A DNA stretch of 64,000 nt from Nitrobacter sp051535215 (GCF_051535215.1 NZ_JBPPLY010000005.1:62001-126000); one strand, 5' to 3'; counted from the stretch's first letter, positions 36,377-45,859 are shown. The notes: generated from the sequence alone by a model not told the origin. Translations and numbers: made by a program.

Positions 36377-37765
36377 GTGGCAGCGCCAGCTTCGAGACAA
36401 CCGACCGTGGCGCGCGAACCGGCCGTCATCTTCATTTTGAAGAAATCCGTGATCAGCGCTTTCGTGGCGTTGATCCTGTTTTCCCTGATGGTCGGCATCC
36501 GCACCTTTCCCGGTGAAAACGGGCAACTGACCTACGAAACACGCTTCGGCGAACTCGCCATGATGGTCGGCATCGTGTTCGCCGGCAGCATCTTGGTCGA
36601 ATTGTTTCGGCTGTGGTGGGGTCCGGCGGACCCTGCGCGCGGCGTTCCGTTGCCGCTTCAGGCCGGTCTCCGCTTCGCGGGGCGGTTGCTCGGACCGGCG
36701 CTCCTGATCTTCACGCTTCTCGTTCCGGTGATCTTCTACGACAACCGCTACATCCTTGATCTTGCAATTCTCGTGCTGACCTACGTCATGCTGGGATGGG
36801 GCCTGAATGTGGTGGTCGGTCTCGCCGGTCTGCTCGACCTCGGCTATGTGGCCTTCTACGCCGTCGGCGCCTATTCCTTCGCGCTGCTGGCGCAAAGCGG
36901 CCTGCCGTTTCCGCAGCTCACGACCAGCTATCCCTATATCTCCATTGATTTCCTGCAGCTCGGCCCATGGGCATTCTGGGTACTGCTGCCGATCTCCGGA
37001 TTGCTCGCGGCGTGCTGGGGTGTGATGCTCGGCTTTCCCGTGCTGCGGCTGCGCGGCGACTATCTGGCCATCGTCACGCTCGCGTTCGGCGAGATCATCC
37101 GCCTCGTCATCATCAACTGGCAGGATCTGACCGGCGGGCCCAACGGGATCAGCGGCATTCCGCGCCCGACCTTCTTCGGCATCCCACTGATGCCGGGCGA
37201 GAGCGGCCTTGCCGCAAAGCTCGGGATTCCATTCTCGCCGACCCATCGCATCGTGTTCCTGTTCTATATCATTCTTGCGCTGGCGCTGCTGACGAACTGG
37301 GTGACGATCCGCTTGCGCCGCCTTCCCATCGGGCGCGCCTGGGAAGCGTTGCGCGAGGACGAGGTCGCGTGCCGAGCGCTCGGCATCAATACTACGACGA
37401 CGAAATTGACGGCATTCGCCACCGGCGCCATGTTTGGCGGTTTCGCCGGCGCATTCTTCGCGACCCGTCAAGGCTTCATCAGCCCGGAATCCTTCACCTT
37501 CCAGGAATCGGCGCTGGTTCTCGCCATCGTCGTGCTGGGCGGCATGGGTTCGCAACTCGGCGTCGCGCTCGCAGCGCTGGCCATGATCGGCGGCTTCGAA
37601 TTATTTCGCGGTTTCGACCAGTACCGCATGCTGGTGTTCGGAGCCGTGATGGTGCTCCTGATGATCTGGCGTCCGCGCGGCCTGGTCGGGCACCGCTCGC
37701 CAACCGTTTTTCTTGAGCACAACCGGGCGATCTCGTCCGACCTCGTCAAGGAAGGCCACGGATGA
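36377..37765 (+). CDS. livM: branched-chain amino-acid ABC transporter permease LivM
   Basis: A 462-residue permease, longer than the usual LivM (about 320-420) because of an N-terminal extension with extra helices (1-110) and an inserted loop near 275-290. The core has GLNVVVGLAGLLDLGYVAFYAVGAY and the coupling segment LRRLPIGRAWEALREDEVA. It starts at GTG 36377, 10 bp after livH. Its TGA overlaps the livG ATG by 4 bp, so the subunits are co-translated. Confidence 0.95.
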   Translation: MAAPASRQPTVAREPAVIFILKKSVISAFVALILFSLMVGIRTFPGENGQLTYETRFGELAMMVGIVFAGSILVELFRLWWGPADPARGVPLPLQAGLRFAGRLLGPALLIFTLLVPVIFYDNRYILDLAILVLTYVMLGWGLNVVVGLAGLLDLGYVAFYAVGAYSFALLAQSGLPFPQLTTSYPYISIDFLQLGPWAFWVLLPISGLLAACWGVMLGFPVLRLRGDYLAIVTLAFGEIIRLVIINWQDLTGGPNGISGIPRPTFFGIPLMPGESGLAAKLGIPFSPTHRIVFLFYIILALALLTNWVTIRLRRLPIGRAWEALREDEVACRALGINTTTTKLTAFATGAMFGGFAGAFFATRQGFISPESFTFQESALVLAIVVLGGMGSQLGVALAALAMIGGFELFRGFDQYRMLVFGAVMVLLMIWRPRGLVGHRSPTVFLEHNRAISSDLVKEGHG

Positions 37766-38598
37766 ACGGCGGCGACGACATCCTTGCCGTCGAGCACCTG
37801 TCGATGCGCTTCGGCGGCATCGTCGCGGTCAACGACCTGTCTTTCTCGGCGAGGCGAAACAGGATCACGGCGCTGATCGGGCCGAACGGCGCGGGCAAGA
37901 CTACCGTCTTCAACTGCATCACCGGATTTTACAGACCGAGCGGCGGTTCGATACGGCTGGCGCAGGCCGGGGGCGGCATTTTGCGCCTCGAACGGCTGAA
38001 TGATTTCCGGATTTCCAAGGTGGCGAAAGTCGCCCGCACCTTCCAGAACATCCGCCTGTTTCCGGGGATGACGGCGCTTGAGAATCTGATGGTCGCTCAG
38101 CACAACACGCTGATGCGCGCGTCGGGCTTCACGCTGCTCGGGTTGCTCGGCCTCCCGTCGTGGCGCATAGCGGAGCGCGACGCGATCGAGCGGGCGCGAT
38201 CCTGGCTCGGTCGCATCGGCCTGCTTGCACGCGGCGATGACGCCGCCGGCAACCTGCCCTATGGCGACCAGCGCCGCCTGGAAATCGCCCGCGCGATGTG
38301 CACCGAGCCGGTACTGCTCTGCCTCGACGAGCCTGCCGCCGGGCTGAACGCGCGGGAAAGCGCGGCGCTCAACGAACTTCTGCTGGCGATCCGTGCTGAC
38401 TACGGCACCTCGATCCTGCTGATCGAGCATGACATGTCCGTGGTGATGGAGATTTCCGATCACATCGTTGTGCTGGACTACGGCGTCAAGATCGCTGACG
38501 GCGCACCGCGCGCCATTCGCGACGACCCCAAGGTGATCGCGGCTTATCTCGGCACCGACGAGGACACCGCCGCCGCCGTCATGGAGGACGACGCATGA
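37762..38598 (+). CDS. livG: branched-chain amino-acid ABC transporter ATPase LivG
   Basis: A 278-residue ATPase. Walker A GPNGAGKT is at 40-47; the signature region reads LPYGDQRRLEIARAM, and Walker B is LLCLDEPAAGL. The Gly-Asp in the signature motif is the normal LivG variant of LSGGQ. A C-terminal MSVVMEISDHIVVLDYG segment completes the fold. It couples ATP hydrolysis to amino-acid import with LivF. A 49-codon frame overlaps its stop (see 38595-38744). Confidence 0.96.
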   Translation: MNGGDDILAVEHLSMRFGGIVAVNDLSFSARRNRITALIGPNGAGKTTVFNCITGFYRPSGGSIRLAQAGGGILRLERLNDFRISKVAKVARTFQNIRLFPGMTALENLMVAQHNTLMRASGFTLLGLLGLPSWRIAERDAIERARSWLGRIGLLARGDDAAGNLPYGDQRRLEIARAMCTEPVLLCLDEPAAGLNARESAALNELLLAIRADYGTSILLIEHDMSVVMEISDHIVVLDYGVKIADGAPRAIRDDPKVIAAYLGTDEDTAAAVMEDDA

Positions 38599-38743
38599 CG
38601 GCCTTTCGCACTAAAACGTGGGCGCGCTGCGACGCTGCGGCGCCGCTCCGCGGAACCAGGACATTGACGAACCGTGCGCGCCGCCACGGCTCAGCAGAGC
38701 AACGCTTCGCATTGCTTTGCGTCCTGGGCGCGGAGGCCGTCTG

Positions 38744-38744
<1 letters not shown>
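38595..38744 (+). CDS. possible coupled micro-ORF between livG and livF (doubtful)
   Basis: A 49-codon frame, MTAFRTKTWARCDAAAP..., whose ATG overlaps the livG stop (ATGA) and whose TGA overlaps the livF ATG (TGATG). It is Arg-rich (8 Arg) with modest third-position GC, so codon use is weaker than in its neighbours. If real it would carry ribosomes from livG into livF. It may equally be spacer sequence that happens to be open. No homologue is known to me. Confidence 0.25.
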
Positions 38745-39477
<733 letters not shown>

Positions 39478-39478
<1 letters not shown>

Positions 39479-39537
39479 GGCATGATCCCCACCGAAAGGC
39501 CGCGCGACAGCACCGGGTTTCGGCTAAGATCACGCCC
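39478..39537. repeat. REP-like palindromic element
   Basis: GGGCATGATC at the left and GATCACGCCC at the right form imperfect terminal inverted repeats around ACCGAAAGG...GTTTCGG. It sits between livF and the binding-protein gene and could act as a stability or attenuation hairpin in the operon message. Confidence 0.6.
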
Positions 39538-39694
39538 GATCAGAAGATGGAATGAGGGTGAAAACATCGCTCGGCTCAGGTGGCTGGGTGTCGCGCAACC
39601 CCAAATTGCCGATGACTTCGCCGCCGATTCAGCCGACAATGGCGCTGGTTCGCACCGCGCCGGACCCTCCGTAACATCATCGCGAGGACCACGT

Positions 39695-40816
39695 ATGACA
39701 TCCTTGAAGCTCATCGGCCTGGCCCTGGGAGCATCGCTCGCTCTTTCGACGGCCGCGTTCGCGCAGGACATCACAATCGCAGTGGCCGGCCCGATGACCG
39801 GCAGCGAATCCGCGTTCGGCCGCCAGCTCAAGAATGGCGCTGATCAAGCGGTTGCCGACCTGAACGAGGCCGGCGGCGTGCTTGGCAAAAAGCTTGTTCT
39901 GTTCGTCGGCGACGACGCCTGCGATCCGAAGCAAGCCCGCTCGGTCGCGGAGAAGATCGCGAGTCAGGGCATTCCATTCGTCGCGGGACATTACTGTTCG
40001 TCCTCGTCCATCCCGGCCTCGGAAGCTTATGCCGACGGCAACGTGCTGCAGATCACGCCCGCTTCGACCAATCCGCTGTTCACCGAGCGCAAGCTTTGGA
40101 ACGTCGCCCGAGTCTGCGGCCGCGACGATCAGCAGGGCCTGGTCTCCGCCGAGTACATTCTCAAAAATTACAAGGGCAAGAACGTCGCCATTCTCAACGA
40201 CAAGACGACCTATGGCAAAGGCCTCGCTGACGAAACCAAGAAGGCGCTCAACAAGGCCGGCTTCCAGGAGAAAATGTTCGAATCCTACAACAAGGGCGAC
40301 AAGGATTTCAGCGCGATCGTTTCGCGCATGAAGCGGGATAATATCGACCTCGTGTTCGTCGGCGGTTATCATCAGGAGGCCGGGCTGATTGTGCGCCAGA
40401 TGCGCGATCAGGGCATGAAAACTGTTCTGATGGCCGGCGACGCGCTGGCCGACAGGGAATTTGCTTCGATCACCGGCCCGGCCGCCGCGGGCACGCTGTT
40501 CACCTTCGGCCCCGATCCGCGCAAGAAGGCGACAGCCAAGACGATCGTCGATCGATTCAAGGCCAAGGGCGTCGATCCGGAGGGCTACACCCTCTACACC
40601 TATGCGGCGATGCAGGTGTGGGCACAGGCGGCCGCCAAAGCCGGCACGACAGATCCGATGAAGGTCATGAAGGCTCTCAAGGCGGGTGCGTGGGACACCG
40701 TTCTCGGCAAGCTGGAGTTCGATGCCAAGGGCGACATCAAGCAGATCGACTACGTCATCTACAAATGGGACGACAAAGGCAATTATGCCGAACTCGATCC
40801 CGGCAAGGGTACCTGA
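39695..40816 (+). CDS. livK: branched-chain amino-acid ABC transporter substrate-binding protein
   Basis: A 373-residue periplasmic binding protein of the Leu/Ile/Val (type I) fold. The signal peptide (1-23) ends in AFAQ before DITIAVAGPMTGSES, the first strand-loop of the family. It has DDACDPKQARSVAEK near 70-84, GHYCSSSSIPAS in the ligand pocket, and a C-terminal LEFDAKGDIKQIDYVIYKW segment. It delivers the amino acid to LivHM. ATG 39695 is chosen because the signal peptide begins there. It is the last liv gene, 216 bp after livF. Confidence 0.96.
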   Translation: MTSLKLIGLALGASLALSTAAFAQDITIAVAGPMTGSESAFGRQLKNGADQAVADLNEAGGVLGKKLVLFVGDDACDPKQARSVAEKIASQGIPFVAGHYCSSSSIPASEAYADGNVLQITPASTNPLFTERKLWNVARVCGRDDQQGLVSAEYILKNYKGKNVAILNDKTTYGKGLADETKKALNKAGFQEKMFESYNKGDKDFSAIVSRMKRDNIDLVFVGGYHQEAGLIVRQMRDQGMKTVLMAGDALADREFASITGPAAAGTLFTFGPDPRKKATAKTIVDRFKAKGVDPEGYTLYTYAAMQVWAQAAAKAGTTDPMKVMKALKAGAWDTVLGKLEFDAKGDIKQIDYVIYKWDDKGNYAELDPGKGT

Positions 40817-40842
40817 ACAACATGCCTTACCGCGACATTCAA

Positions 40843-40869
40843 CGCCCCGGTTCGCCGGGGCGTTTTTTG
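40843..40869 (+). terminator. intrinsic terminator of the liv operon
   Basis: CGCCCCGG, a TTCG tetraloop, CCGGGGCG, then TTTTTT gives a perfect 8-bp stem with a very stable loop and a T tract, 27 bp after the livK stop. Confidence 0.95.
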
Positions 40870-41046
40870 TCAAGCGCGGGTCCTGATCGCGTAAGCCCGA
40901 CAGGGCATGATGGTATTTCCCCGGCCGTCATTTCCGAAGGCGGCGCGGAGCGCCGAACCCGCCTTCAATCTTCTCGCGCAGACGGTTTGGATTCGCGACA
41001 AGCGCTGGCACGACTTCGGAAGTAACAACGAGGGCTTTTGAGAACC

Positions 41047-41781
41047 TCACCCGAAATTCTGCAGCGCCGGAAAAGTCTCCAGCAGCCAGATGCTGACGTT
41101 CGAGATCGTGCCGGTGAGAAACGCGATGCCGGTCAGCACCATCAGCACACCGATCCCCCGCTCGATGGTGTTGAGGTGGCGTTTCATGCGGTTGAACAGC
41201 GAAGCGAACCGTTCGATCATGAACGCCGCCAGCAGGAACGGAATGCCGAGCCCCGCCGAATAGACGGCAAGCAGTCCGGCACCCTTCACGACCGTGGCCT
41301 CCGCCGCTGCGACCGACAGGATCGCCGCCAGGATCGGCCCGATGCAGGGCGTCCAGCCGAACGCGAAGGCGAGCCCCATCACATAGGCGCCCCACAGGCC
41401 AACCGGCTTCGGCGCGGTGAGCCGTCCTTCGCGCATCAAGAATCCGATCCGCGTCAGTCCCAGGAAGTGCAGGCCCATGACGATGATGACGATGCCGGCG
41501 AGGATCGACAGTTGCGCCGACCAGGCCCGGATGAGGCTGCCGATGAAACTGGCGCTGGCGCCGAGCGCGACGAAAACCGTCGAAAATCCCAGCACGAACG
41601 TCAATGCGGCCAGCATGACGGCCCGCTTCGAAGCCTTCGCCGTCTCGTCGTTGGAGACATGTTCGATGGTCGCGCCGGTAAGATAGATCAGATAGGGCGG
41701 GACCAGCGGCAGGACGCAGGGCGATAGGAAACTGACAAGGCCCGCGACCAGCGCGGCGGGAATTGAAACGTCGTGAATCAT
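41047..41781 (-). CDS. ccdA: cytochrome c biogenesis protein CcdA
   Basis: A 244-residue inner-membrane protein with six helices that passes reducing power from cytoplasmic thioredoxin to the periplasm for cytochrome c maturation. The two redox Cys lie in FLSPCVLPLVPPYL (first helix pair) and GWTPCIGPIL (fourth helix region), both conserved. Length matches the short CcdA form without the DsbD domains. The start is ATG 41781. It is convergent with the liv operon. Confidence 0.94.
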   Translation of the reverse strand: MIHDVSIPAALVAGLVSFLSPCVLPLVPPYLIYLTGATIEHVSNDETAKASKRAVMLAALTFVLGFSTVFVALGASASFIGSLIRAWSAQLSILAGIVIIVMGLHFLGLTRIGFLMREGRLTAPKPVGLWGAYVMGLAFAFGWTPCIGPILAAILSVAAAEATVVKGAGLLAVYSAGLGIPFLLAAFMIERFASLFNRMKRHLNTIERGIGVLMVLTGIAFLTGTISNVSIWLLETFPALQNFG

Positions 41782-42096
41782 GGGGCTACTTGCCCTGCGA
41801 TGCCGCCCCGACGCAAGAGCTTCGCTTCCGTCCGACTGCGTTTGTGATCGAACCGTGATCGGTTGACCCGCTGACTCACTGCGTCATCTGGCGGCCGGCC
41901 GGTCCCCAGCGGTCTGGTGTGGTGGTTCAGACTTTCGCTTCATTTCTCTGGAAGTCCTTCAAAACGAACTCCGAACCTAAACCCCACTAAAACCGTCGGT
42001 TTGTTAGTGTTTATCCGGAATTCACGACGCCGCCGCTGCCCGGCAGGCGAATTTCAAATTCTGGCCACCACCACACCAGCCCCACGAGGCCGAACC
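41782..42096. other. gene-free stretch with a 71-bp repeat
   Basis: This 315-bp region between the divergent ccdA and P1-hydrolase genes contains the repeat copy at 41917-41987. No ORF is credible. Promoters for both genes must lie here but are not clear. Confidence 0.6.
41917..41987. repeat. 71-bp dispersed repeat, copy 1
   Basis: It begins GTGTGGTGGTTCAGA and ends GAACCTAAACCCCAC, with partly complementary ends. It matches the element at 44955-45025 in length, ends and an internal TTCGCTTCAT block, in the same orientation. Probably a miniature palindromic element. Confidence 0.85.
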
Positions 42097-43095
42097 ATGA
42101 AGAACCTGCTCACCGACATTCCCGGCGTTCGTGTCGGCCACGCTGACGATGCAGCGCTCGCCTCCGGCGTCACGGCGATCCTGTTCGATTCTCCGGCCGT
42201 CGCGGCAATCGACGTGCGCGGCGGCGGACCGGGCACGCGCGACAGCACCCTGCTCGATCCCGTCAACACCGTGGAGCGGGTCGACGCGCTGGCGCTGTCG
42301 GGCGGATCCGCTTTTGGAATCGAGGCTGGCGGCGGCGTTCAGGCCTGGCTCGCCGAACGCGGGCGAGGCTTTGCGATCAGCGACGCCGTCATCCCCATCG
42401 TGCCCGGCGCGGTGTGCTTTGACCTTTTGAACGGCGGCAACAAGCAATGGGGTCGTTTCGCACCTTATCGCGATCTCGGCTACGCCGCCGCGGCGGCAGC
42501 GACAGACGATTTCGCGCTCGGCAGCGCCGGCGCCGGGCTCGGCGCCACCACGGCCAATTTGAAGGCAGGCCTCGGGTCGGCTTCGGCCGCTACGGCAGAC
42601 GGCGTGCGGGTAGCCGCGCTGGCGGTAGTCAACGCGGTGGGCAGCGTCACGATCGGCGACGGTCCCTGGTTCTGGGCGGCGCCATTTGAATCCGAGGGCG
42701 AATATGGCGGACGAGGATTGCCGCCATCGTTCACGCCGGACATGCTGACGATGCGGCTGAAGGGCGGCCCGGCGGCAACGGCAAGCGAAAACACCACGCT
42801 GGCCGTCGTCGTCACCGACGCCGAACTCACCAAACCGCAGGCACAACGGCTCGCGATCATCGCGCAGACCGGATTCGCGCGGGCGATCTATCCGGTGCAC
42901 GCCCCGCTCGACGGCGATGTCGTGTTTGCTGCTGCTACCGGAGCGAAGCCGATCGATCCGTTCATCGGATTGACCGAACTCGGCATGGTCGCAGCCAATA
43001 CGGTGGCCCGCGCAATCGCCCGCGGCGTCTATGAAGCGACGGCGCTGCCGTTTCCCGATGCGCTGCCGGCATGGAAGGATCGGTTTGCGCGATAA
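42097..43095 (+). CDS. P1-family self-processing peptidase/amidohydrolase
   Basis: A 332-residue enzyme of the DmpA / NylC (P1, S58) family, N-terminal nucleophile hydrolases made as inactive chains that cut themselves. DIPGVRVGHADD at the start, GGGPGTRD (42-49), ALSGGSAFG and GAGLGATTANLKAGLG are family blocks. The likely self-cleavage bond is Asn232-Thr233 within SENTTLAVV, leaving Thr233 as nucleophile, as in NylC. Substrates of relatives are D- or beta-amino peptides and nylon oligomers. ATG 42097 follows a GAGG site. Confidence 0.92.
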   Translation: MKNLLTDIPGVRVGHADDAALASGVTAILFDSPAVAAIDVRGGGPGTRDSTLLDPVNTVERVDALALSGGSAFGIEAGGGVQAWLAERGRGFAISDAVIPIVPGAVCFDLLNGGNKQWGRFAPYRDLGYAAAAAATDDFALGSAGAGLGATTANLKAGLGSASAATADGVRVAALAVVNAVGSVTIGDGPWFWAAPFESEGEYGGRGLPPSFTPDMLTMRLKGGPAATASENTTLAVVVTDAELTKPQAQRLAIIAQTGFARAIYPVHAPLDGDVVFAAATGAKPIDPFIGLTELGMVAANTVARAIARGVYEATALPFPDALPAWKDRFAR

Positions 43096-43179
43096 AGATT
43101 TTGCACGCACTTTTAAAACCGGCGATGGCCGCCGCGATTTTGCGCGAGCAGGATTTTTGCTTATGTAACGCGGTATCAT

Positions 43180-43210
43180 TTTCAAGTATAATACGTATAT
43201 ATACTTGAAA
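43180..43210. promoter_or_regulatory. AT-rich inverted repeat, probable operator
   Basis: TTTCAAGTATA, a 9-nt AT-rich spacer, then TATACTTGAAA. The arms are a perfect 11-bp inverted match in otherwise GC-rich DNA, 109 bp before the secreted-peptide gene. The symmetry suits a dimeric regulator. The regulator is unknown. Confidence 0.7.
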
Positions 43211-43318
43211 TAACGGGCTAATTTAAGGTTGATATACAGTATAGCTTGAGATGACGATGTACCCGGCCGATGGTCTCCCGGTGCGCGCAATCGCGCACGT
43301 CAACAGTGGAGAAACGTC

Positions 43319-43573
43319 ATGAAGAAGATCCTCGTTCTCGCCGCGACCGCCAGCACGCTCATGGCTGCGCCGGCTTTCGCCAAGGGCCAGGGCATCGGCA
43401 TCGGAGCAAACGTGCTAACCGGTCGAGGCGGCGTGGTTGGCCTGCTCGACGGACGCGGCGCGCTGGTTGTCAACACCGCGGTCACCACCGGCAAGAACGG
43501 CGTGCTCGGCGCGGTGCTCGGCCGCAGCAATGTGCTGGGCGGGCTGCTCGGTGGCGGATGCGGCTGCCACTAG
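43319..43573 (+). CDS. small secreted Gly-rich protein
   Basis: An 84-residue protein with a clear Sec signal (MKKILVLAATASTLMAAPAFA, cleaved near residue 21). The ~63-residue mature part is rich in Gly, Val and Leu with short repeats (GVVGLLDGRGALVV; GVLGAVLGRSNVLGGLLGG) and ends GCGCH, a pair of Cys with a terminal His. It has no recognised family. The repeated G-x-L pattern suggests an extracellular or envelope structural peptide, and the Cys-Gly-Cys-His end could bind metal or form a disulfide. An inverted repeat upstream suggests tight control. Confidence 0.75.
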   Translation: MKKILVLAATASTLMAAPAFAKGQGIGIGANVLTGRGGVVGLLDGRGALVVNTAVTTGKNGVLGAVLGRSNVLGGLLGGGCGCH

Positions 43574-43582
43574 ATTGGAAAA

Positions 43583-43606
43583 GCGGACGGGTTGACCCCC
43601 GTCCGC
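43583..43606. terminator. GC-rich hairpin between convergent genes
   Basis: GCGGACGGG, a 6-nt loop, CCCGTCCGC gives a perfect 9-bp stem just after the small secreted protein stop and 9 bp before the end of the convergent barrel gene. No T tract follows, so termination strength is uncertain. Confidence 0.55.
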
Positions 43607-43614
43607 GCGGCAGC

Positions 43615-44766
43615 TTACACGCCAGCGTGTTTCTTCTCCGGCGGCCTTGCGGAAAAGCGCTTGGTGATCGACGAGGTGACCACAAGCGCGTTCACATCAT
43701 CGCCCGAGATCAGCGAGCCCTTCGCATAGGCGACGTCGATACCGAGCGTCAGATCATCGTCAACGTCGCGGGACGCGCCGACGCCGCAGGTCAGCGTCCG
43801 CGCATGGAACGGCGAGTCCAGATAGTCGGACGCAGCATAACCGACCGAAGCCGCCAGCGTCACCTTCGGTTCCGCGGTCCAGGACACCTTCGCCGAATAC
43901 GCAGTATCGATGGTCATCGGCGAGATCGGAAACGTGGTTTCGCCAGCGCGGCGCCACGCGGTCAGGTCGATTCGAAAAGGCGCTGCGCGCCAGGTCAAAC
44001 TTGCATCGAACAGCGTGCGATCGACGTTGGTGAAATCCGGATCGTGCCACGTTCCATATAACCGCGAAACGGAGACAAACGCAGTCACGGCGTCGCCTCG
44101 ATATTTCGCAAACAGAAACGGCTGCACCCTCTCGTTGTTGCGGCGGTAGCCGAAAACGTCGAACTCCTGCAGATAGTGCCGCACCGACAGGTTCACCGAC
44201 GCCCCGAGTTCGGACTTGCCGCTGACGAGACTGATGCCGGGGATCAGCGTGCCCCGCAGGTATTGCTGCGGATCGGGGAGAAAGTCCTGGAAGATCGCAT
44301 TGGTCTGGTTCAGGCTCGATCGGCCTCCTTCCGCGGTCGCGAACAACTTGATCGACTTGTATCGGGCCTCAGCCCTGACCGACTGGATCAGATCGGTCGA
44401 GCGCAGATTGTAGGTGCTGGTGTCGACAATGGTCGATGTGGAATCCAGTTTGAGATCATCGTCGCCGATCGAACCGCGCAGGATCACCTTGCCGCCACGC
44501 GAGGGCGTCAACAGCGGCTGGGCGTAGTGCACCGTACCGGCTTCCGCCGCGACGCCCAGCGTATAGCCGTCGGCTTTCGTTCCCGCCGCCAATGCCGTGT
44601 CGGCAGCAACGAACGCGCTGCCGCTGCCCTGCCCGCTCGAAAACTGAGGATTGGAATCGAAGCCGCCGCGCAACCGGAACGACGCGGTAAAGTCGTCTTC
44701 AGCGGACGCGTGGGAGCCGATGAGGCCGAGGCAGCCGGCGGGCAGAAATACTTGTGGTAGATACAT
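43615..44766 (-). CDS. outer-membrane beta-barrel protein
   Basis: A 383-residue exported protein. After a short signal (about 1-22, ending SHASA), the sequence alternates polar and hydrophobic residues as in amphipathic beta strands, with aromatic residues at strand ends and a final strand (VTSSITKRFSA), consistent with an outer-membrane barrel. It resembles the beta-barrel proteins (BBP2/DUF2320-like) that accompany exopolysaccharide export, but no specific substrate is evident. ATG 44766 gives the signal peptide. It is convergent with the small Gly-rich protein. Confidence 0.8.
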   Translation of the reverse strand: MYLPQVFLPAGCLGLIGSHASAEDDFTASFRLRGGFDSNPQFSSGQGSGSAFVAADTALAAGTKADGYTLGVAAEAGTVHYAQPLLTPSRGGKVILRGSIGDDDLKLDSTSTIVDTSTYNLRSTDLIQSVRAEARYKSIKLFATAEGGRSSLNQTNAIFQDFLPDPQQYLRGTLIPGISLVSGKSELGASVNLSVRHYLQEFDVFGYRRNNERVQPFLFAKYRGDAVTAFVSVSRLYGTWHDPDFTNVDRTLFDASLTWRAAPFRIDLTAWRRAGETTFPISPMTIDTAYSAKVSWTAEPKVTLAASVGYAASDYLDSPFHARTLTCGVGASRDVDDDLTLGIDVAYAKGSLISGDDVNALVVTSSITKRFSARPPEKKHAGV

Positions 44767-45076
44767 ACGCTCCTCGCAATACTTCGCAGAGGAAACGATT
44801 ACTTGGCGCGTATGGTTATCGGATGATGAAAATCGGCATCGACTGCGCAGTGATACGGATGGGGCGAACCCATGGCTACCGTTGCGGGCCACAACAGCGA
44901 CGGTTTCCGGATTTCCCGACCGCGGCGCAGCTATCCCGACTCGGCTTTCAGCTAGTGTGGTGGTTCAGAAGTTCGCTTCATGCCCAATCGAGTCCGTCAA
45001 GCGAGCTTCTGAACCTAAACCACACGGTTCGCATCAAAGGTTGCTGCAAGGGTATGCGAACTTCGGAATCGGGACC
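44767..45076. other. gene-free stretch with a 71-bp repeat
   Basis: This 310-bp region lies upstream of the barrel gene and downstream of the EF-hand gene. It contains the second 71-bp repeat (44955-45025). I see no credible ORF or RNA in the rest. Confidence 0.6.
44955..45025. repeat. 71-bp dispersed repeat, copy 2
   Basis: It begins GTGTGGTGGTTCAGA and ends GAACCTAAACCACAC, so its ends are inverted repeats of each other apart from a few bases. It is the same length and orientation as the copy at 41917-41987. The two flank the P1-hydrolase, secreted-peptide and barrel genes. Confidence 0.85.
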
Positions 45077-45859
45077 CTAGACGCTGACCGAGAGCGATTG
45101 AGTGGCTGCGGAGGAGATCGCCTCGGCTTCGCGCGGGATCACCTGCTGCATGAGGCTGTAGGACGATGATGCGGTGCCTGATGTCGACGAGGATGGGGGC
45201 GAGGATGGCGGCGACGTCAGCGTCACCTGAGTTCCATCCGCGAGCGTGGTTGTGGTGGTGACCGATCCGTCGCTGTTGGTGGTTGAAGTGGATGAGTCGA
45301 TCGCCGCGAGCAGTGAATCGGGACTCGCCCCGCCGGCACCGTTCGATCCGTCCGCGCTGCCGGAGCCATCCGAACTCGCGACATGGTGATGGCGGCCATG
45401 ACCGTGTCCGCCCGCGCCCTTCAGGACCGAGGACATCTCGTCGAGGCTCACTGAGCCGTCGCCATTCGTGTCCAGCTTGCCGAACACGTCGTCAGCCTGC
45501 GCCAGATTGGTGCCGCCGGCGCCGAGCGCACTTTCGAACTCAGATTTGCTGATCCGGCCGTCGCCGTTGCCATCGATCTGCGAGAACAGATCCTGCAACG
45601 CAGCGGAGGCGCTGGCGCTTGGCGCGCCCGACGACTGTCCCTGTGCTGCAAGCAAGGCGCTCATGGTGGCCGGCGAGATGCAGGCTTTCGACCCGCAGCC
45701 CGATGAAGCCGTTGGGCTCGCAGCGCCGCTGACCGGATCGAATGACGCCGGTGCGGGCTGCCCGCCCCCGGTCTTGACCTTCGAGGAAGCCGAGGACGCC
45801 AGTGATTGAAAGGCTTCGATCGCCGACGACACGGCCCCTAAGGCAAACAGCATGGCCAA
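45077..45859 (-). CDS. EF-hand calcium-binding protein, XopAW-like
   Basis: A 260-residue protein with two canonical EF-hand loops: DGNGDGRISKSE (96-107) and DTNGDGSVSLDE (130-141), each with Asp/Asn/Glu at the calcium positions. Flanks are Ser/Ala/Gly/Thr-rich low complexity, with a GHGHGRHHH patch (about 151-159). The layout matches proteins labelled XopAW-family type III calcium-binding effectors. That name comes from Xanthomonas; in this organism secretion is unproven and no type III genes are nearby. The start is ATG 45859 or the Met two codons later. Confidence 0.88.
   Translation of the reverse strand: MAMLFALGAVSSAIEAFQSLASSASSKVKTGGGQPAPASFDPVSGAASPTASSGCGSKACISPATMSALLAAQGQSSGAPSASASAALQDLFSQIDGNGDGRISKSEFESALGAGGTNLAQADDVFGKLDTNGDGSVSLDEMSSVLKGAGGHGHGRHHHVASSDGSGSADGSNGAGGASPDSLLAAIDSSTSTTNSDGSVTTTTTLADGTQVTLTSPPSSPPSSSTSGTASSSYSLMQQVIPREAEAISSAATQSLSVSV

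Noticed and set aside
36320..37555. 411-codon frame antisense to livM
   Set aside because: It is rich in His/Gln/Glu/Arg with no motif; livM on the other strand has clear family blocks.
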